The notes under the pieces were generated by a model. That model was not told the DNA's origin, searched no databases, and was given only the letters and a program-made list of their open reading frames with translations. Below, one piece after another: positions 1 through 11,411 of a stretch of 64,000 bases of DNA (the first letter of the stretch is position 1; every line of letters begins with the position of its first letter). The stretch spans positions 62,001 to 126,000 of the forward strand of contig NW_024468270.1 of assembly GCF_002104995.1 (NCBI RefSeq). The letters run 5' to 3'. The position numbers and the translations under genes were made by a program. The DNA comes from Linderina pennispora (Eukaryota > Kickxellomycota > Kickxellomycetes > Kickxellales > Kickxellaceae).

Positions 1-565
1 GCTCGACTCGGAGCTTCAAGCCCAGACGTCGCAGACGCACGACATGACTTCGTTAGAAAATAATATATACACAAATATAATATTCTAGCAACCAGCAGTT
101 GCTTTGTTGTTACTTTTTTTCATTCTTGTACTTTTTCTTAAACATGTCGCCATATTTTCCTTATTTGCATAAGCCAGCGATATACATACCCATTGCAATG
201 GCTTTTTTTATATGTTCCAGACTTTGATGGCATTCTTTAAATGAGACTTATTCAACCATAGATATTAGATATAGAACATAATAAAAGCTGCAAAGTAGCA
301 TGGTTTATAGTGCATGAATAGTGGCAAAAAGCAATGTATTTTTATTACATACTTTTTTTTTGGACAATTGTGAATAGCGTGTTCTTTACCCTTTTGCGTA
401 TTTTATCTTTGGACAACCCTGAGTGCTCTGCTGTGCAAATATTTGATTATAATACTTACCCTATCACCCCATTCTCGGCCGATTTTCATTTGGCCCTCTA
501 CATAGTTTGTTTTTTCTTCTTCATATTTATACCTTATGTACCTAGCTATATCCGACACCGACCGA
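1..565. other. AT-rich intergenic stretch, no gene seen
   Basis: I see no convincing coding region here. The small reading frames lack any recognisable motif. If the receptor relic that follows had a short first exon like its paralogues, it would lie here, but I could not find one with a usable donor site. Confidence 0.5.
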
Positions 566-1636
566 ATTGCAGCAGCAGGAAGCCTTTTGTCAAAAGCACT
601 GGATCCTGTCGGGATATCTGACCGTGCAACAATAATTGCATGCACATTAATCCTTGGTACCACATAACTTCTAGTTATATACGCATGTCTCAACATCTCT
701 TACCCGCCAATTCGAGCAAAGAATCTTCCGCTTACAACACTCATGTATCTCTCTGGCATCATCTGGTATATAGGCGACATGGTCACAAATGGCCATATTA
801 ATGCTGTTGGATTTTGGCAGAATTGCAAGCTGTGGGTGATCTGGGTAAGGGCATTCTTCGTATGTTCCTATGCTGCTGCCATACTTATGCGCGCCTATAC
901 GATAGATCTCATCTTTGCTCAAGGGAAGAAAGATCGGGGACTGCCATTTTACATACCGATGGCAGCATTATTTACTATCATATTCGTAATCTGTACCAGC
1001 GCACATGCTGCTGGTGGTGAGTCACCAGTTCATTTTATCTCACGTGTACAAATGTGCAGTATCTCATTGTACTTTCTCTATATCGGAATGGCATTCGTCT
1101 GGATATCGTTGACCGCCTGTAGATTTATAATCTGGCGTCTTCGTGAAATTTACTCATTGTTTAGCGAGATCGGCGAGTTCTTAATAATCCTGTTCCTGGG
1201 AATATCTAATATCCTACACACGGCTCTGTTCACAAGACTTGTTCCGTATTACCCGCTTAACATAGGGTATCGAGCAATGTCAGCGATTATTGATACATGC
1301 ATCACAAATATTTCAGTATGGATTATACTTTTCACACCAGTGTTTAGGAGTATATTCTACCGGCGAGTGTACTTGGAAGACTGGCTACTGCAGCTAGAGA
1401 GTGACAGGATAGCGTCAGTATACAAAAAAGTTGATGAATACTCGGAATCTGTCAGTGTAAGATTCTCGCACCAAGACGATACAGCAGACGAGAAAGAACT
1501 TCCAGCTCAGCCAGGAGAGCTTGAGCTAGGCGGCCAGCTGAACATCCAGTCTGACTTACCAAGTAGATGCACTGAGCGAGGAACTCCTAGCCACCCTATA
1601 AAGTTTCATGCTATCACCAGTAGATTACCACAATAA
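566..1636 (+). pseudogene. Seven-transmembrane receptor-family gene, probably broken
   Basis: An intact reading frame from the ATG at 743 encodes 297 residues covering TM2 to TM7. It shares landmarks with the receptor genes at 28.5, 36, 38 and 40 kb: a TNGH motif after TM2, KLWVIW at TM3, PLN before TM7, and an FYRR segment plus cytoplasmic tail after TM7. Homology extends in the same frame upstream of 743 (LDPVG near 599-613, then PPIRAKNLPLTT at 704-739), so the ATG at 743 is not the ancestral start. That upstream stretch has an in-frame TAA at 665-667 inside TM1. There is also no AG acceptor where the paralogues start exon 2 (near 566). I therefore call a recently broken gene; a base error at 665-667 is the alternative. 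The ligand and G-protein partner are unknown. Confidence 0.7.
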
Positions 1637-2119
1637 ATGCATCTTGGCTTATATTTCTCAGCTAAGAAATGTGATATAGAATACGCTCTGAACATCCATA
1701 AGAACCTTGTATATCGTCAGAGTTTAGAGAATAGCTTTCGGGATATATTGGTTGGTTGAGGCTCATGGCGTGCTCGATTATGCTTGCAGTATATCCATAT
1801 GGGTTTGGATTTAGCGTGTATGTATCTCTAGCAAAGTGTGTGTTCTGTCTTTGGAAAGCAGCCATATCGGCATGTAGTATACTGCTGGTACTTTCTGAAG
1901 TCTATATCAGAATTAGATTTTCCTTATTTCATTGTTCTATTTTCTCTTTATATTTTGCTACCCAGTCCAATACTAGACCAGATCCTTCTTGTCTTTCTTC
2001 TATATTTTCTACTTGCTTAGTACCTTCCTGCACTCTCTCACACTTTCTCAATACATATATCTTCAGATGTTTCAGCCCTCTCTACAATATACTTGTATCG
2101 CTTGTAACCTTCTGACAGT
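1637..2119. other. Intergenic, no gene seen
   Basis: AT-rich sequence between two receptor-family relics. Open frames on both strands are short and show no family signature. Confidence 0.5.
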
Positions 2120-2560
2120 CTACTCCATCTTAGCCTGGATATCCGCCTTTTGTTCATAATGAGTCAGGCGAAGCGGCCAGGTATTCAGGTATTCGCCGCG
2201 GTGGAAAATACACTGGTTGGCAGGATATACCATCAGGATCCAGATGCACAAATTTCCGGCAACCAGGTCGACTGGAGTTAAAAGGCAGCGCAAGATACGG
2301 CTGAAAGGATATCGTGGGCGAATAAAATGAACAAGTGTTGTGAACAGCATGGCAACTAGGTACAGCACGTAGATGCCACTGAAATGTCAAAAATCGTTGT
2401 AGTTGGGCTGAATGTTGCGCAGACGAATAATATACACGCCGATGATAATCCATACCACCCAAAGCATGCCGAACGAGACACACTTGAACCCTGTAGAGTA
2501 GCTGCATACTTCAAGGGTGGGTGAATACTCTATTGTGATTCCTCCGCTCAGCTAATAAGC
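2120..2560 (-). pseudogene. Seven-transmembrane receptor-family fragment (TM5-TM7)
   Basis: On the minus strand one frame reads LEVCSYSTGFKCVSFGMLW and on through RLRNIQPNYNDF, matching TM5 and the following loop of the receptor family. The homology then jumps to another frame (from about 2385 down to 2120) that reads through TM6-TM7 with PRYPFSR, the IWILMVYP segment and CIFHRGEY. The join needs a frameshift near 2380-2390. An in-frame stop precedes the LSGG segment at about 2555, and no TM1-TM4 is found upstream. The RNIQP and CIF(Y/H)R landmarks make family membership clear. It is a truncated, non-functional copy. Confidence 0.72.
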
Positions 2561-2997
2561 AACGGAGCATTATGTGACCAGTAGTGTGCCATATATCAAT
2601 ATAAGCACATAAGATCACGTTCCACTACATAGCTTGACGCGGCTGAAGACACAGCCAAAAGCAAACAACCAAAAGAGTGTTTGAGGTTACGAGCTATTGA
2701 GTTTTGTCGGGCTGTAGCACCCAAGTAAAAGAGAATATATTGGAAAAGAGACAGACCAAAGCAGCCTTGAAGAGATTAATAGGGAGTTGGCGAAAAAAAG
2801 GAAGCAAAGAGACCAGGCTGGTGACTGGACCGATTCGAGAATAAAAGGAAAGAATAGGAAAAGGGTGAGGAGAAGTAATCTAATTTTCTGATACATTCAA
2901 CAAACACAACAGTACAAACATGGATTCCAAAAAGTAGTGCATTTATAATATGGGTTGTTGGTTGTGAATAAAAAGTGCAAAAAAGAAAGACCAGGGC
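2561..2997. other. Intergenic, 3' side of transporter gene
   Basis: No coding evidence. It lies between the receptor fragment and the 3' end of the transporter, and probably holds that gene's 3' untranslated region. Confidence 0.4.
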
Positions 2998-4443
2998 TTA
3001 GATCCTCTTCTTAAAATCCCTGCTGGCTGCAATGCGCAAACAACAGAACATCAAGAATGCGGCAGCCATAAAGCAACCCGAGAATGCAATAGTAGGACGG
3101 AAATTGGTGCCATGACCAATATTATCCAGGATAGCGCTCGACGACGGGGCACCACAAAGGGTGCCGATAAAATTGGCAATATAGAGCAGGCCGATAATGG
3201 TCGCGATGCGGTTGACGCCCCATAGATTGGCAATAATGACGGGCAAAAGGCTGATGAAGCCGCCGCAGAAGAAGCCGTAAATGATCGTGCACGCAATGAC
3301 GGTACCAGGAGTTTCAAACGGCAGCCACAGGACCAGTAGGCTGAGTGCGGCAATGCACATGCAGAGGACCAGGGCATTGATGTTGCCCAGGATTACGGCA
3401 ATCTGGCCTGTCAAGACACGGCCGGCAGTCGATGCAGCATTGATGATAGTGACCAGGTTGCTGGCCAGGTTTTCCTCCATGTGGACGACCTTGGCCGCAT
3501 AGGTTGGCATATCAAAGAAGGGGGTGAAGTAGCCAGTGGTTGCACAGATGGAGCCGGCGAAAATGAACATGAACCGGATGTCGCGCAAAAGTCCAAAATC
3601 GACGACTTTATCGCGTGACTGCACCTTCAAGCGGTTGCGCATGAAAATGCTCGACACAGAGTTAACGGCGATAATGATAATGCCGGTGATGCGCAGAGAC
3701 CAGCCGGTGCCAAGGTTCTTGATCATACTGTCGGTAGCCGGAGTCAGCCACAGTCCACCGATACCACTGCCAGCGACAACAATGCCAATGGCCAGCGGGC
3801 GGTACTTGACGAACCACTGGGACGGGATAGATGTAGCAGGGATAAAGACCAGGGATGCGCCAAGTGAGAAGGCGATTCCCTGTGTTAGAATCAGCTTCCA
3901 GACAGCTGAGTCACAGAATGACGCGATGATCAGGGAGACGCCCATGATGATACCACCGAGGAAGGTGACCAGACGAGAATCCAGCCGCTCGCACAGGATT
4001 CCGGCTGGGATGCCGACCGCATTCATGACAGCGAATTGCAGAGTACCGATCCATGCTAAGGTCGACATGTCCTCTTCTGGGAACTGGTGTGCATGGTAAT
4101 ACGTCTGGTACGACCCGTAGCTGTTGACACAGCCCATAGAGAACATCAGCATGAAACAACCGGCGGTTACCACGATCCACCCATATTTACCGTCAACCGG
4201 CTGCTCTTCGTACGACTTACTCTCCCACCACCGGGGCGGGGGCTGCGAGACATCTATTGATGAGGGCGATTCCCGGATGCTTCCCTTCTCGTCGGCAGTG
4301 TTGTCCCGGCCATCTTCAGAGTACTCCGATACTTTGTCGGTGTAGGGGCTGCGGCTACTCACTGTGGACATGGTGTCCGTGTCTCGGATAGTGTGTTCAA
4401 TCTCCGACGTGGTCACGTCGCTGTTATTTTTGATGTGCGACAT
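2998..4443 (-). CDS. MFS monocarboxylate-porter-like transporter
   Basis: A 481-residue protein in one exon. A hydrophilic Ser/Asp/Glu-rich N-terminus of about 85 residues is followed by DGKYGWIVVTAGCFMLMFSMG, the typical first membrane segment of the fungal MCH/ESBP6 (SLC16-like) monocarboxylate-porter family. Then come NSYGSYQTYY and the SLGASLVFIPATSIPSQWF segment. Eleven to twelve hydrophobic segments are visible in two halves, split by a charged loop (about residues 275-290). The C-terminus is short and basic. The family has roles in plasma-membrane uptake or export of monocarboxylates, riboflavin or siderophores in fungi; the substrate here cannot be read from sequence. A TATA-like element lies upstream on the minus strand (4627-4638). 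The start ATG follows the best-spaced upstream region. Confidence 0.85.
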   Translation of the reverse strand: MSHIKNNSDVTTSEIEHTIRDTDTMSTVSSRSPYTDKVSEYSEDGRDNTADEKGSIRESPSSIDVSQPPPRWWESKSYEEQPVDGKYGWIVVTAGCFMLMFSMGCVNSYGSYQTYYHAHQFPEEDMSTLAWIGTLQFAVMNAVGIPAGILCERLDSRLVTFLGGIIMGVSLIIASFCDSAVWKLILTQGIAFSLGASLVFIPATSIPSQWFVKYRPLAIGIVVAGSGIGGLWLTPATDSMIKNLGTGWSLRITGIIIIAVNSVSSIFMRNRLKVQSRDKVVDFGLLRDIRFMFIFAGSICATTGYFTPFFDMPTYAAKVVHMEENLASNLVTIINAASTAGRVLTGQIAVILGNINALVLCMCIAALSLLVLWLPFETPGTVIACTIIYGFFCGGFISLLPVIIANLWGVNRIATIIGLLYIANFIGTLCGAPSSSAILDNIGHGTNFRPTIAFSGCFMAAAFLMFCCLRIAASRDFKKRI

Positions 4444-5410
4444 TATGCAGTGTGGTGTCTGTCTTTATACTGTATTTAGCGAAGATCGGATTCCGTGTAT
4501 GGAAAAAGGAGGCTAGGAGAAATCTGATGGAGGGATATTGAGCAGAATAGTAGGGAATATTAGAATGTAGCGATACCAGCAAGACAGCAGATACTTCAAA
4601 CAAGGAAAAGCGCAGGCACATGGCCGTTTTATATAAGCTACCCGCGAGTTCCCAGTGGGGGGCATTGGGCAAGGCTCCTCTCGGGAAACAAGTCACAGCG
4701 AAAAAAAAAAAAAACCTATCGCCTTCCCCAAAGGCGAATCTCTTCGGAACTTGAGCCAAATAGGTTTCTCAAAGAGAAAGAGCGTCTAAATGATCCTGGG
4801 TTTTGCGAACGGAAAATGTCGATCTGAATTTCGCAATTTTTATTTTGTGCGAATAAGACTGCGTTTCCGCATCTCGGACTTCGGACTGGTGGGACCTGGA
4901 TGACAAAGGAGGTGCCAAATGTGAGGCATCACGGAAGAGCAAAGACATGTGTGTGCCACTCAATGCGCAGCAGGTTATACAGACACTGGTTTGTGGGTGG
5001 GAGGAGACGCGCTCTTCTACTGACCAGCGAACTTGACCACATTGCGAGATATGCATGTCTGGGGGGTCATCACCGTGTGAACAAACAGTGCACATGTGGG
5101 AAAGGGCAGCTTATGATTCATCGTGAAATGTTCGGATCAGGAAGGTATTGCAAAGGGAAAAAGATCTGTTTCCGCCCGTGGCCCATGTCCGTAATCCGTG
5201 GACACAGGTAGCGCAAAAGTCGAGAAAAAAGCAAGATGCCTGCAAGATAAGAAAAAATATGGCACCTGGTTTCTTAACAAATTAACCCAGGCGTGCGGAG
5301 CACCGAGTGACTGCGAGGAGTTTAGAAATCCGGGGGATGGTCTTGAGATAGCAAATCACAACAACAGGGCCTTGCCAGCCATCCCCAAAAAACACTGTGG
5401 CAATTTGTCT
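4444..5410. promoter_or_regulatory. Upstream region of MFS transporter; otherwise empty
   Basis: About 970 bp between the transporter start and the POT1 3' end, both on the minus strand. A TATATAA-type box near 4627-4638 lies about 185 bp upstream of the transporter ATG. A homopurine A run occurs at about 4700. No gene is seen. Confidence 0.4.
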
Positions 5411-7056
5411 TTACATGTCGACCACAACCAGCGTCCTGACCAGCGATCCATGCGCCGGTCCAGGTCCCGGCAGCAGCACACTCGCCACACCAAAGTCAAA
5501 CGGCTGGCCGGCCGGCCACAGCGATCGTAGCGATCCGTCCCCAGGCGAGGCAGGCACGCGCGCCAGCAATCTCTCTGCATAGCTGCCTTGGCAGACGGCC
5601 AGAACAGAGGCTGAGGCATCGGTCAGTTCCAGCACAAAGCGGTGCTCGGTGACAGATCCTGCGCCAGTGCAGCAGGCTGTGCTGGTCACCAGGCGTGTGT
5701 GGCAGTGACCGCAAACATGTACGGAACAGCTGGAAACTAGCGCGGGGTAGGTGCTGGTGATTTGGGCGTGAATGCGGTACTGCGCATTCATCTACGGGAA
5801 GGGTTATTCAGTCAGCACAAAGTGCATTCGGGTCTCAAATACCTGTGGGCGGTTCTCGGACATAGGAAGGTATGCACACTACATGTGTTTAACAGCCAGG
5901 TATTCCACCGAGCCCCAAGAAGACTCACCTCACTGCCACCAAGAATATCCGCGATCGGTGTTACTGCGGCATTTCGGTAAGCGCTTTTGATAGGTTCGGC
6001 GGACTTGGTACCTGCGCCCAAGTCCGTCTGTCTCGTTGACATTTTGCGCGGCTTCACTTGCCTCAGGCACTTTGCGCGGCGCCTCAGCAACGGACGCAAA
6101 TCCTCGCTGTCCTCCTTCACCATGCGCACCAGGATTTTGTCTGGATACATTGCATCCGGCATCATCATCAGCTGCAGACCATCCATATCGGTCTCCCGTA
6201 CATGGCACCGGCGGAACTTGTAAAAAGCATTCAGCAACAGCTCGCTGGGCAGGCCAGGGATATACTGTGGGTTGTTGATTATCAACGGCACCAGGCGCTT
6301 GCCGCCGACAACGGGCGTGGTTGGTGTTTTGGTTTCGTGCACTAGCGGGTTCTCAGAGTAGTCCGTGACTAGGCAGTGCCAGGACCGGTCGTGGTGCGTG
6401 ACATGCAGAATTTCGACGATTATGTCGGAAAAATTCCCGGGAACCAGCTGGTGCACCTGCTGCAGGTTTTTCGAGCCCGACATGGGCTTGGGCGCTTGCG
6501 GTCGGCTGCCGCTGGTGACTTCCGGCCTCTGCTTCTCTGTCCGCATACCCTCCATATGCTCTAATGGCATCTTGGCCGGGATTAGGATTTCGCTAACCGG
6601 TCGCTGCTGCCACCACTCGCGCAGATACCTGACCACTGGGTGCATCTTGGCCACCGACATGCCCACGCGCACTATATCCGCCTCCTTGTCCTTGAAGCCG
6701 ACGGCCTGATGCGCCTTTTCGAACACTTGGATTTTGACTCGGTCAAATACTACTATGTCGCCGGGAACACATACCAGATTGCGGCACTGGTTGAGTGATG
6801 CGCGGAATGCAATGCAGGGAAGAAAGCCGGCAAGCGGTAGTGAGGGATCGACCAGGTTTATGCAGACCGAGTAGTCGTGGGTGCGTGTCTCCTTGGGCTC
6901 TGTGCAGTGCGTGACCACGCCGATTATGTTGGCCTGGTCTCCAGGGCTTGCATGGGCCAGCGGTGTCAGAAAACTGCGCTGCAATGCATCCTGGTATTCT
7001 TCGGTTGAGGTGATTTTTGCGGCGGCTGAGCCGCCCAGGTCGGCGATAATACCCAT
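5411..7056 (-). CDS. POT1: POT1, telomere single-strand-binding protein
   Basis: Two exons: 7056-5929, then 5791-5411. The intron of 137 nt (5792-5928) has a GTGAGT donor and a CGTAG acceptor and falls between codons, giving 502 residues. The N-terminal OB fold (about residues 30-160) has ANIIGVVTHCTEPKETRTHDYS and INLVDPS, hallmarks of the Telo_bind/POT1 domain that grips G-rich telomeric single strands. A second OB fold (about 200-330) has FSDIIVEILHV and CLVTDYSENPLV, as in POT1 OB2. Exon 2 encodes the C-terminal domain with a CxxC pair (CGHC). POT1 caps chromosome ends and regulates telomerase within shelterin. The next gene upstream, AP-1 sigma, is on the same strand with a gap of about 160 bp. 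Confidence 0.85.
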
Positions 7057-7214
7057 GAAGTGCGATGGAACAGCGAATGGCTGCGGTTTGTTTAGAGAGC
7101 GAGCTGAAGCAAATGGATGTTTCTCTTTTTTTTGGTAGCTGATGTCGATGGCCTTTGTTTCTGAAATCAGAAATGATATTGTGGCAAGTTTATGGAGTAA
7201 ATGAAAAACGGGTA

Positions 7215-7896
7215 TTAGCGGGTGAACGACTGCTTGAACTCTTGCACGGTAACCATGGCAGTACGGGCAATGCCTTCCAAGCTAAAAAATACAATATCAA
7301 GAAAAAGGGTAAGGTAGTTAGAAAGCATCCAAAATATCTTCGAGTCTATAGGAAAAAGGAAAAGTGTCGTGGTTTCAATTGACAGATAAAACACAGCAAG
7401 CCATCGCGCCCTATTCCCCTGGTACTTACTTGATATCTCCCCACCCGCGCTCGGCATTCTCTGTGGCCTCGGTCTCGTCCTGCTGCGCCATGACTCTCAG
7501 CACGGTCTTCTTGCTCGACTCCTGCAGCTCGCCGGCCATGATCATCTCGTCCAGGACAAAATACGCCTTTTGGAAGTGGAAAATCAGGTCGAGCTCGCAG
7601 ACATTGCCAAAGTAGCGGTCGAGCACTTCGACGAAGCGGTGGATTATCTCGAGAGTGATCAATTCGTTGTCGTCCATGTCAATGCCGGCGACAAAGTACA
7701 GCGAGGCGTATTTGCGGTAAACCACTTTGGTGTCCTTGTGCTCGATGAAATTGCACAGCTTGGGCCGACGCGCCAGCACCAATTGGCTGACCTCTTTGAC
7801 AATTTTGGCCTTTTCTTTCTGCGGCAAGGTGATGTACCATTTGACTAGGCGCAATTTGCCCTGGCGACTAACTAGGAAGACGTACTTTATGCCCAT
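7215..7896 (-). CDS. APS1: AP-1 clathrin adaptor small (sigma) subunit
   Basis: Two exons, 7896-7430 and 7281-7215. The 148-nt intron (7282-7429) has a GTAAGT donor and a TTTTTTAG acceptor; the product has 177 residues. Residues 1-150 are a complete longin-like sigma fold: [16 protein letters not shown] at the start, [20 protein letters not shown], then [20 protein letters not shown] and [20 protein letters not shown]. The match to AP-1 sigma (VSRQGK, RRYASL-type and CELDLIF segments) is better than to AP-2 or AP-3 sigma. It acts in the heterotetrameric AP-1 complex at the trans-Golgi network and endosomes. The short second exon supplies a variable C-terminal tail ending FKQSFTR. Confidence 0.92.
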
Positions 7897-8001
7897 GGTA
7901 ATAAAGAATGAAAGAGTAGGAAAAAAAGTGATGCGTGAATGTGAAAAGGAAGAGGTGGGGTTTTTAGAAGTGTCGTCAGTAGGTTGGTGTAGGGGTGCTG
8001 A

Positions 8002-10842
8002 TTAGAGCTGGGAAGGCGGATTAATCAGCAAAGCCTGGCCAATGTCCTTGAGCAGGCGCCAGACGATTTGGCGGCCGCGCACCAAGTTGACCAGCGAAAT
8101 GCGCTCGTTATCCAGATGGGCATTGTCCGAGGACTGGCCCATGGGCAGATTGACAGCTATGGCATTGGGCCCAAAGAACTCCTCGAGCCAGGGCACAGCC
8201 GGAATCGACCCGCCCTCGCGAATCAGCAGCGGGACATGCGCCTGATTGGCCATCTGCCACTCCTCGCGAATAGCCCTGGCGGCCGCCTGGTACACAGGCG
8301 TGTCGGGGTCGGCCAGCCACCACTGGGCATTCGGGTGGACATCCAGGTGCAGCCTGAGGTTGTCCAAAACACCCTTGTTGCTGGCATGGCGTGTCTGCTG
8401 CATCTGGTTGAAAATAGTCTCCACATGGCTGCGCAGTTTCTGGCAGATATCCTCCAGCGACTGGTCGGGTACCACACGCACGCTCAGCGACGCCTGGGCG
8501 GCAGCCGGAATTAACGTGGTGTTGGTGCGCGCGGCCACAGTGGATATGTCCACATGATGCACAGTCAGCGTCGGGAAGCGCCAGCGCCGCATCAGCTGGT
8601 CGAACAGATCATCGCGGGCATCTATGGGCCCCACCGATTCCCAGCTGGCGGTAGACTTGGGTGATGCGTGGGATTCGGGCGGCGACATGACGGTGCGGGC
8701 GACCAGTGGAGCGGCCGACTCGTGCGCGGAGATCCACTGCACCAGCTCGCGCATGGCCGCAGATTCCTTGTCGCTGACGGGACGCACTGAGTCGTGGAAG
8801 CCGGGGATGGTCACGTGGCCGGACGGGTCCGCCAGCTGCGCCAGAATATGGGACAGGCACGTGAGTGGCTCAGTGACCGCCCCGCCCCACACGCCCGCAT
8901 GCACATCGGCCGGCCGTGTGCTCTCAATGCGCAGGTTGGCGCGGATCGACCCGCGCATGCCATACGTCAGGCAGGGCGTGGACTCGCCCAGCCAGTACGA
9001 CGACGAAAGCAGGATCAGGCGCGGGCGGCCGAACAGCGCGCGATTGCTCGCAATGGTCTCATGCAAGCCCTGGCTGCCGTTTTCCTCCTCGCCCTCAATG
9101 CAAAACACAACCGTCAGCGGCAGGTCGCCAGACGCATGGAGTTCCGACACAGCAAACAGCGTGGCCAAAACCGGGCCCTTGTTGTCAGTGACGCCGCGGC
9201 CATACAAATACCCGTCTCGGCCCACCAGTTCGAAGGGCTGAGTTTTCCACAGAAGCTCGTCGCCGGCTGGCATGACGTCGTAGTGCCCGTAGACAAACAC
9301 TGTGGGAGTCTCGCAAAGGTCTGTCTGCGGGGACGCATCGAACCGTGCATACACGATCGGGTTGCTGGCGGGCGTGCTGGAGATCAGCCGCGCGTCGTTG
9401 GCGCCCAGCTGCCGCATCAGGTCCTTCAGGAACCGCGCGGCGCGGCGGCACTCGGGCTGCAGCTCAGGCACGCCCGCCACCGACTTGAATCTGATCCACT
9501 GATCCAGCGCCTGCATCATGCGGCGTCCGCGCCGTCTTCTGGGCACAGCCATCGAAGGCACCGGGGCGTCGGCTGGCGGCTCCATCACCGACACGTCCCA
9601 GAAGGCAATGGCGTTGTCGCTAGATCCGCTGATCAGGATGTCGTCCATGGAAATGGCCAGGGACAGCACGGCGTCGCCGGAGCTGGCAATCCACCCGAGG
9701 CTCTGCAGGTCGGCTCCCCAAATGCGCACTGAGCCGTCGGCCGAGCCCGAGAACAGACTGTGGTTGTGGATCAGAAGCGTATAGACGTTGCCGGAGTGGC
9801 CGTGCAGCACGCGGATGCGCTGCTTGGTCTCGAGATCCCAGACTTCGATGTCGCCGCTCTGCAGGCCAGCGAACAGCAGCCCGTCATCGAGCGCCAGTGC
9901 ATGCACGCTGAGGTCCTCGGGCAAGTCGCCATCGGAGAACGACCGGGAGAGCTCGGCCAGCTCCTCCATGCCATGCTCAGCCAGCTGCCACTGCTTGATG
10001 GCGCCGTCGCTGGCGGCCGAAAACAACACATTGCCTGAAACCAAAAGCCCGTAGACGTATCCGCTGTGCGCATACTGCACAATGCTGGACTCAGAGATCA
10101 CGTAGAACTCGGAGCTGTCCGGCTCGTCGTCGCTGGCCAAAGGCAGAGATGGCACGCACACCGAAATGGCCTCGACCGAGTCGTCGAAGAACCGCGACCT
10201 GCGGCTCTCCATTTCGCGCCTCCGCTCACTGCGGCTCACCAGGTCTTTCTGGCCCACATTGAACCACTGGATCGACGTGTTCTGGCACCCGAGCACCAGC
10301 AAATCCGACGCTTCAGCATACTCCAAAGACAGCACGGCGCCAGAATTCACTCCCGCATGCACAACATACAGGCACTTTAGGCTGTCCATGTCCCATGCTC
10401 GGACTTTGCCATCGCCGCCGCCGCTGAACAGCACTCGGCGCCCTATGTCCAGCGCCAGGGACAGGCACCCGGCTGTATGCCCGTGCAGGACCTTTTCCAG
10501 CTGGTATGTGTCGCGGTTCCACACGTGGATGCTGCCGTGCTGCGACCCGCTGAATACGTAGTCGTCGCTTTGCGCTAATGTCAGTACTGAGTCGCCCGAA
10601 TCGTCGGTTAGCGCCAGGGCATTTCCTGCGGGCCGCTGGGTCAGCGACTGGATGCACCGCACGCTGCCGGTTTCGTTCAGCGGCTGTGTGCGACTGGGCG
10701 TCGCTGTGCCAGCCTTCAGTATCGACGAGCTGAAGCTGGCTTGCGAAGGCGTGCGATGCAGCAACGGCTGTGTGCTGCTCACTGTTTTGTTTATCAGCCG
10801 GGCGCCGATCACCGGCGCTGGCGACGATACTGGCGAGGTCAT
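8002..10842 (-). CDS. DUG2: DUG2-type glutathione degradosome subunit (WD40 + M20 peptidase)
   Basis: A 946-residue single exon. After a Ser/Thr-rich N-terminus of about 70 residues there is a WD40 propeller (about 70-430) with repeats such as GSQHGSIHVWNRD, GGDGKVRAWDMDSL, GLQSGDIEVWDLE, GSADGSVRIWGAD and GSSDNAIAFWDVS. An M20 metallopeptidase domain follows (about 450-940), with metal-binding VYGHYDVMPAGDE, YGRGVTDNKGP and IEGEEENGSQG. This fusion is the signature of yeast Dug2, which pairs with the Dug3 amidotransferase to hydrolyse the gamma-glutamyl bond of glutathione; Dug1 then cleaves Cys-Gly. The frame is intact with no frameshift. DUG1 and DUG3 are not in the window. Confidence 0.9.
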   Translation of the reverse strand: MTSPVSSPAPVIGARLINKTVSSTQPLLHRTPSQASFSSSILKAGTATPSRTQPLNETGSVRCIQSLTQRPAGNALALTDDSGDSVLTLAQSDDYVFSGSQHGSIHVWNRDTYQLEKVLHGHTAGCLSLALDIGRRVLFSGGGDGKVRAWDMDSLKCLYVVHAGVNSGAVLSLEYAEASDLLVLGCQNTSIQWFNVGQKDLVSRSERRREMESRRSRFFDDSVEAISVCVPSLPLASDDEPDSSEFYVISESSIVQYAHSGYVYGLLVSGNVLFSAASDGAIKQWQLAEHGMEELAELSRSFSDGDLPEDLSVHALALDDGLLFAGLQSGDIEVWDLETKQRIRVLHGHSGNVYTLLIHNHSLFSGSADGSVRIWGADLQSLGWIASSGDAVLSLAISMDDILISGSSDNAIAFWDVSVMEPPADAPVPSMAVPRRRRGRRMMQALDQWIRFKSVAGVPELQPECRRAARFLKDLMRQLGANDARLISSTPASNPIVYARFDASPQTDLCETPTVFVYGHYDVMPAGDELLWKTQPFELVGRDGYLYGRGVTDNKGPVLATLFAVSELHASGDLPLTVVFCIEGEEENGSQGLHETIASNRALFGRPRLILLSSSYWLGESTPCLTYGMRGSIRANLRIESTRPADVHAGVWGGAVTEPLTCLSHILAQLADPSGHVTIPGFHDSVRPVSDKESAAMRELVQWISAHESAAPLVARTVMSPPESHASPKSTASWESVGPIDARDDLFDQLMRRWRFPTLTVHHVDISTVAARTNTTLIPAAAQASLSVRVVPDQSLEDICQKLRSHVETIFNQMQQTRHASNKGVLDNLRLHLDVHPNAQWWLADPDTPVYQAAARAIREEWQMANQAHVPLLIREGGSIPAVPWLEEFFGPNAIAVNLPMGQSSDNAHLDNERISLVNLVRGRQIVWRLLKDIGQALLINPPSQL

Positions 10843-11411
10843 AGTAGTAATATGAGGGAAAAATATGTGAAAGAAAAGAAAGAGTTTTTTTTTGGTGACA
10901 CAGCCAACCCGAATCCATGAACTCTTTATATACCACCCACTCCTGGTGATCTCTCACAGATCGTCGGTGCCTGGTGTGATTATAGCCTCCCTCGGTGGGG
11001 TGGTCACATTCTCCTGCCAACCCACATCTTTGGAATTGCGCGGCCGCTGAACTCAATTGCGTATCCTCCCCAGCAGGTATATAGTGTCAGATTCAGATAT
11101 ACTAATCCTATGTGACGCATATATTTCCCATTTACACAAAGAAATCGCTCCTCTTTGTACATTGTTTTTCTTTTTTTGCATCTGTGGCTTTCTCTACTAC
11201 ATGCTGTCTGTTCTCCTCGCCATATCCCGCACAAATGGCGACATTACATGGCCCTTCCCCAACTTTTGTATTACGGCTATTTTGTTTTTGAATAGTGTGA
11301 ATGTCTTGAAACATCTATACGTGCCATCTACAGTGATGCGGTTTCTGGATCCAACTTTGCATACATTGGGCCCCAAGCCTATTCTAGGAACGGCAGTCGC
11401 GCTTCTGCCCC
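10843..11411. promoter_or_regulatory. Intergenic: DUG2 upstream and AAA ATPase 3' region
   Basis: No gene seen. A TATATA-type element at 10925-10931 lies about 80 bp upstream of the DUG2 ATG and may be its core promoter. Confidence 0.4.

Noticed and set aside
8794..9732. A 312-codon plus-strand frame inside DUG2
   Set aside because: It is a shadow of the GC-rich DUG2 coding sequence with no recognisable domain.
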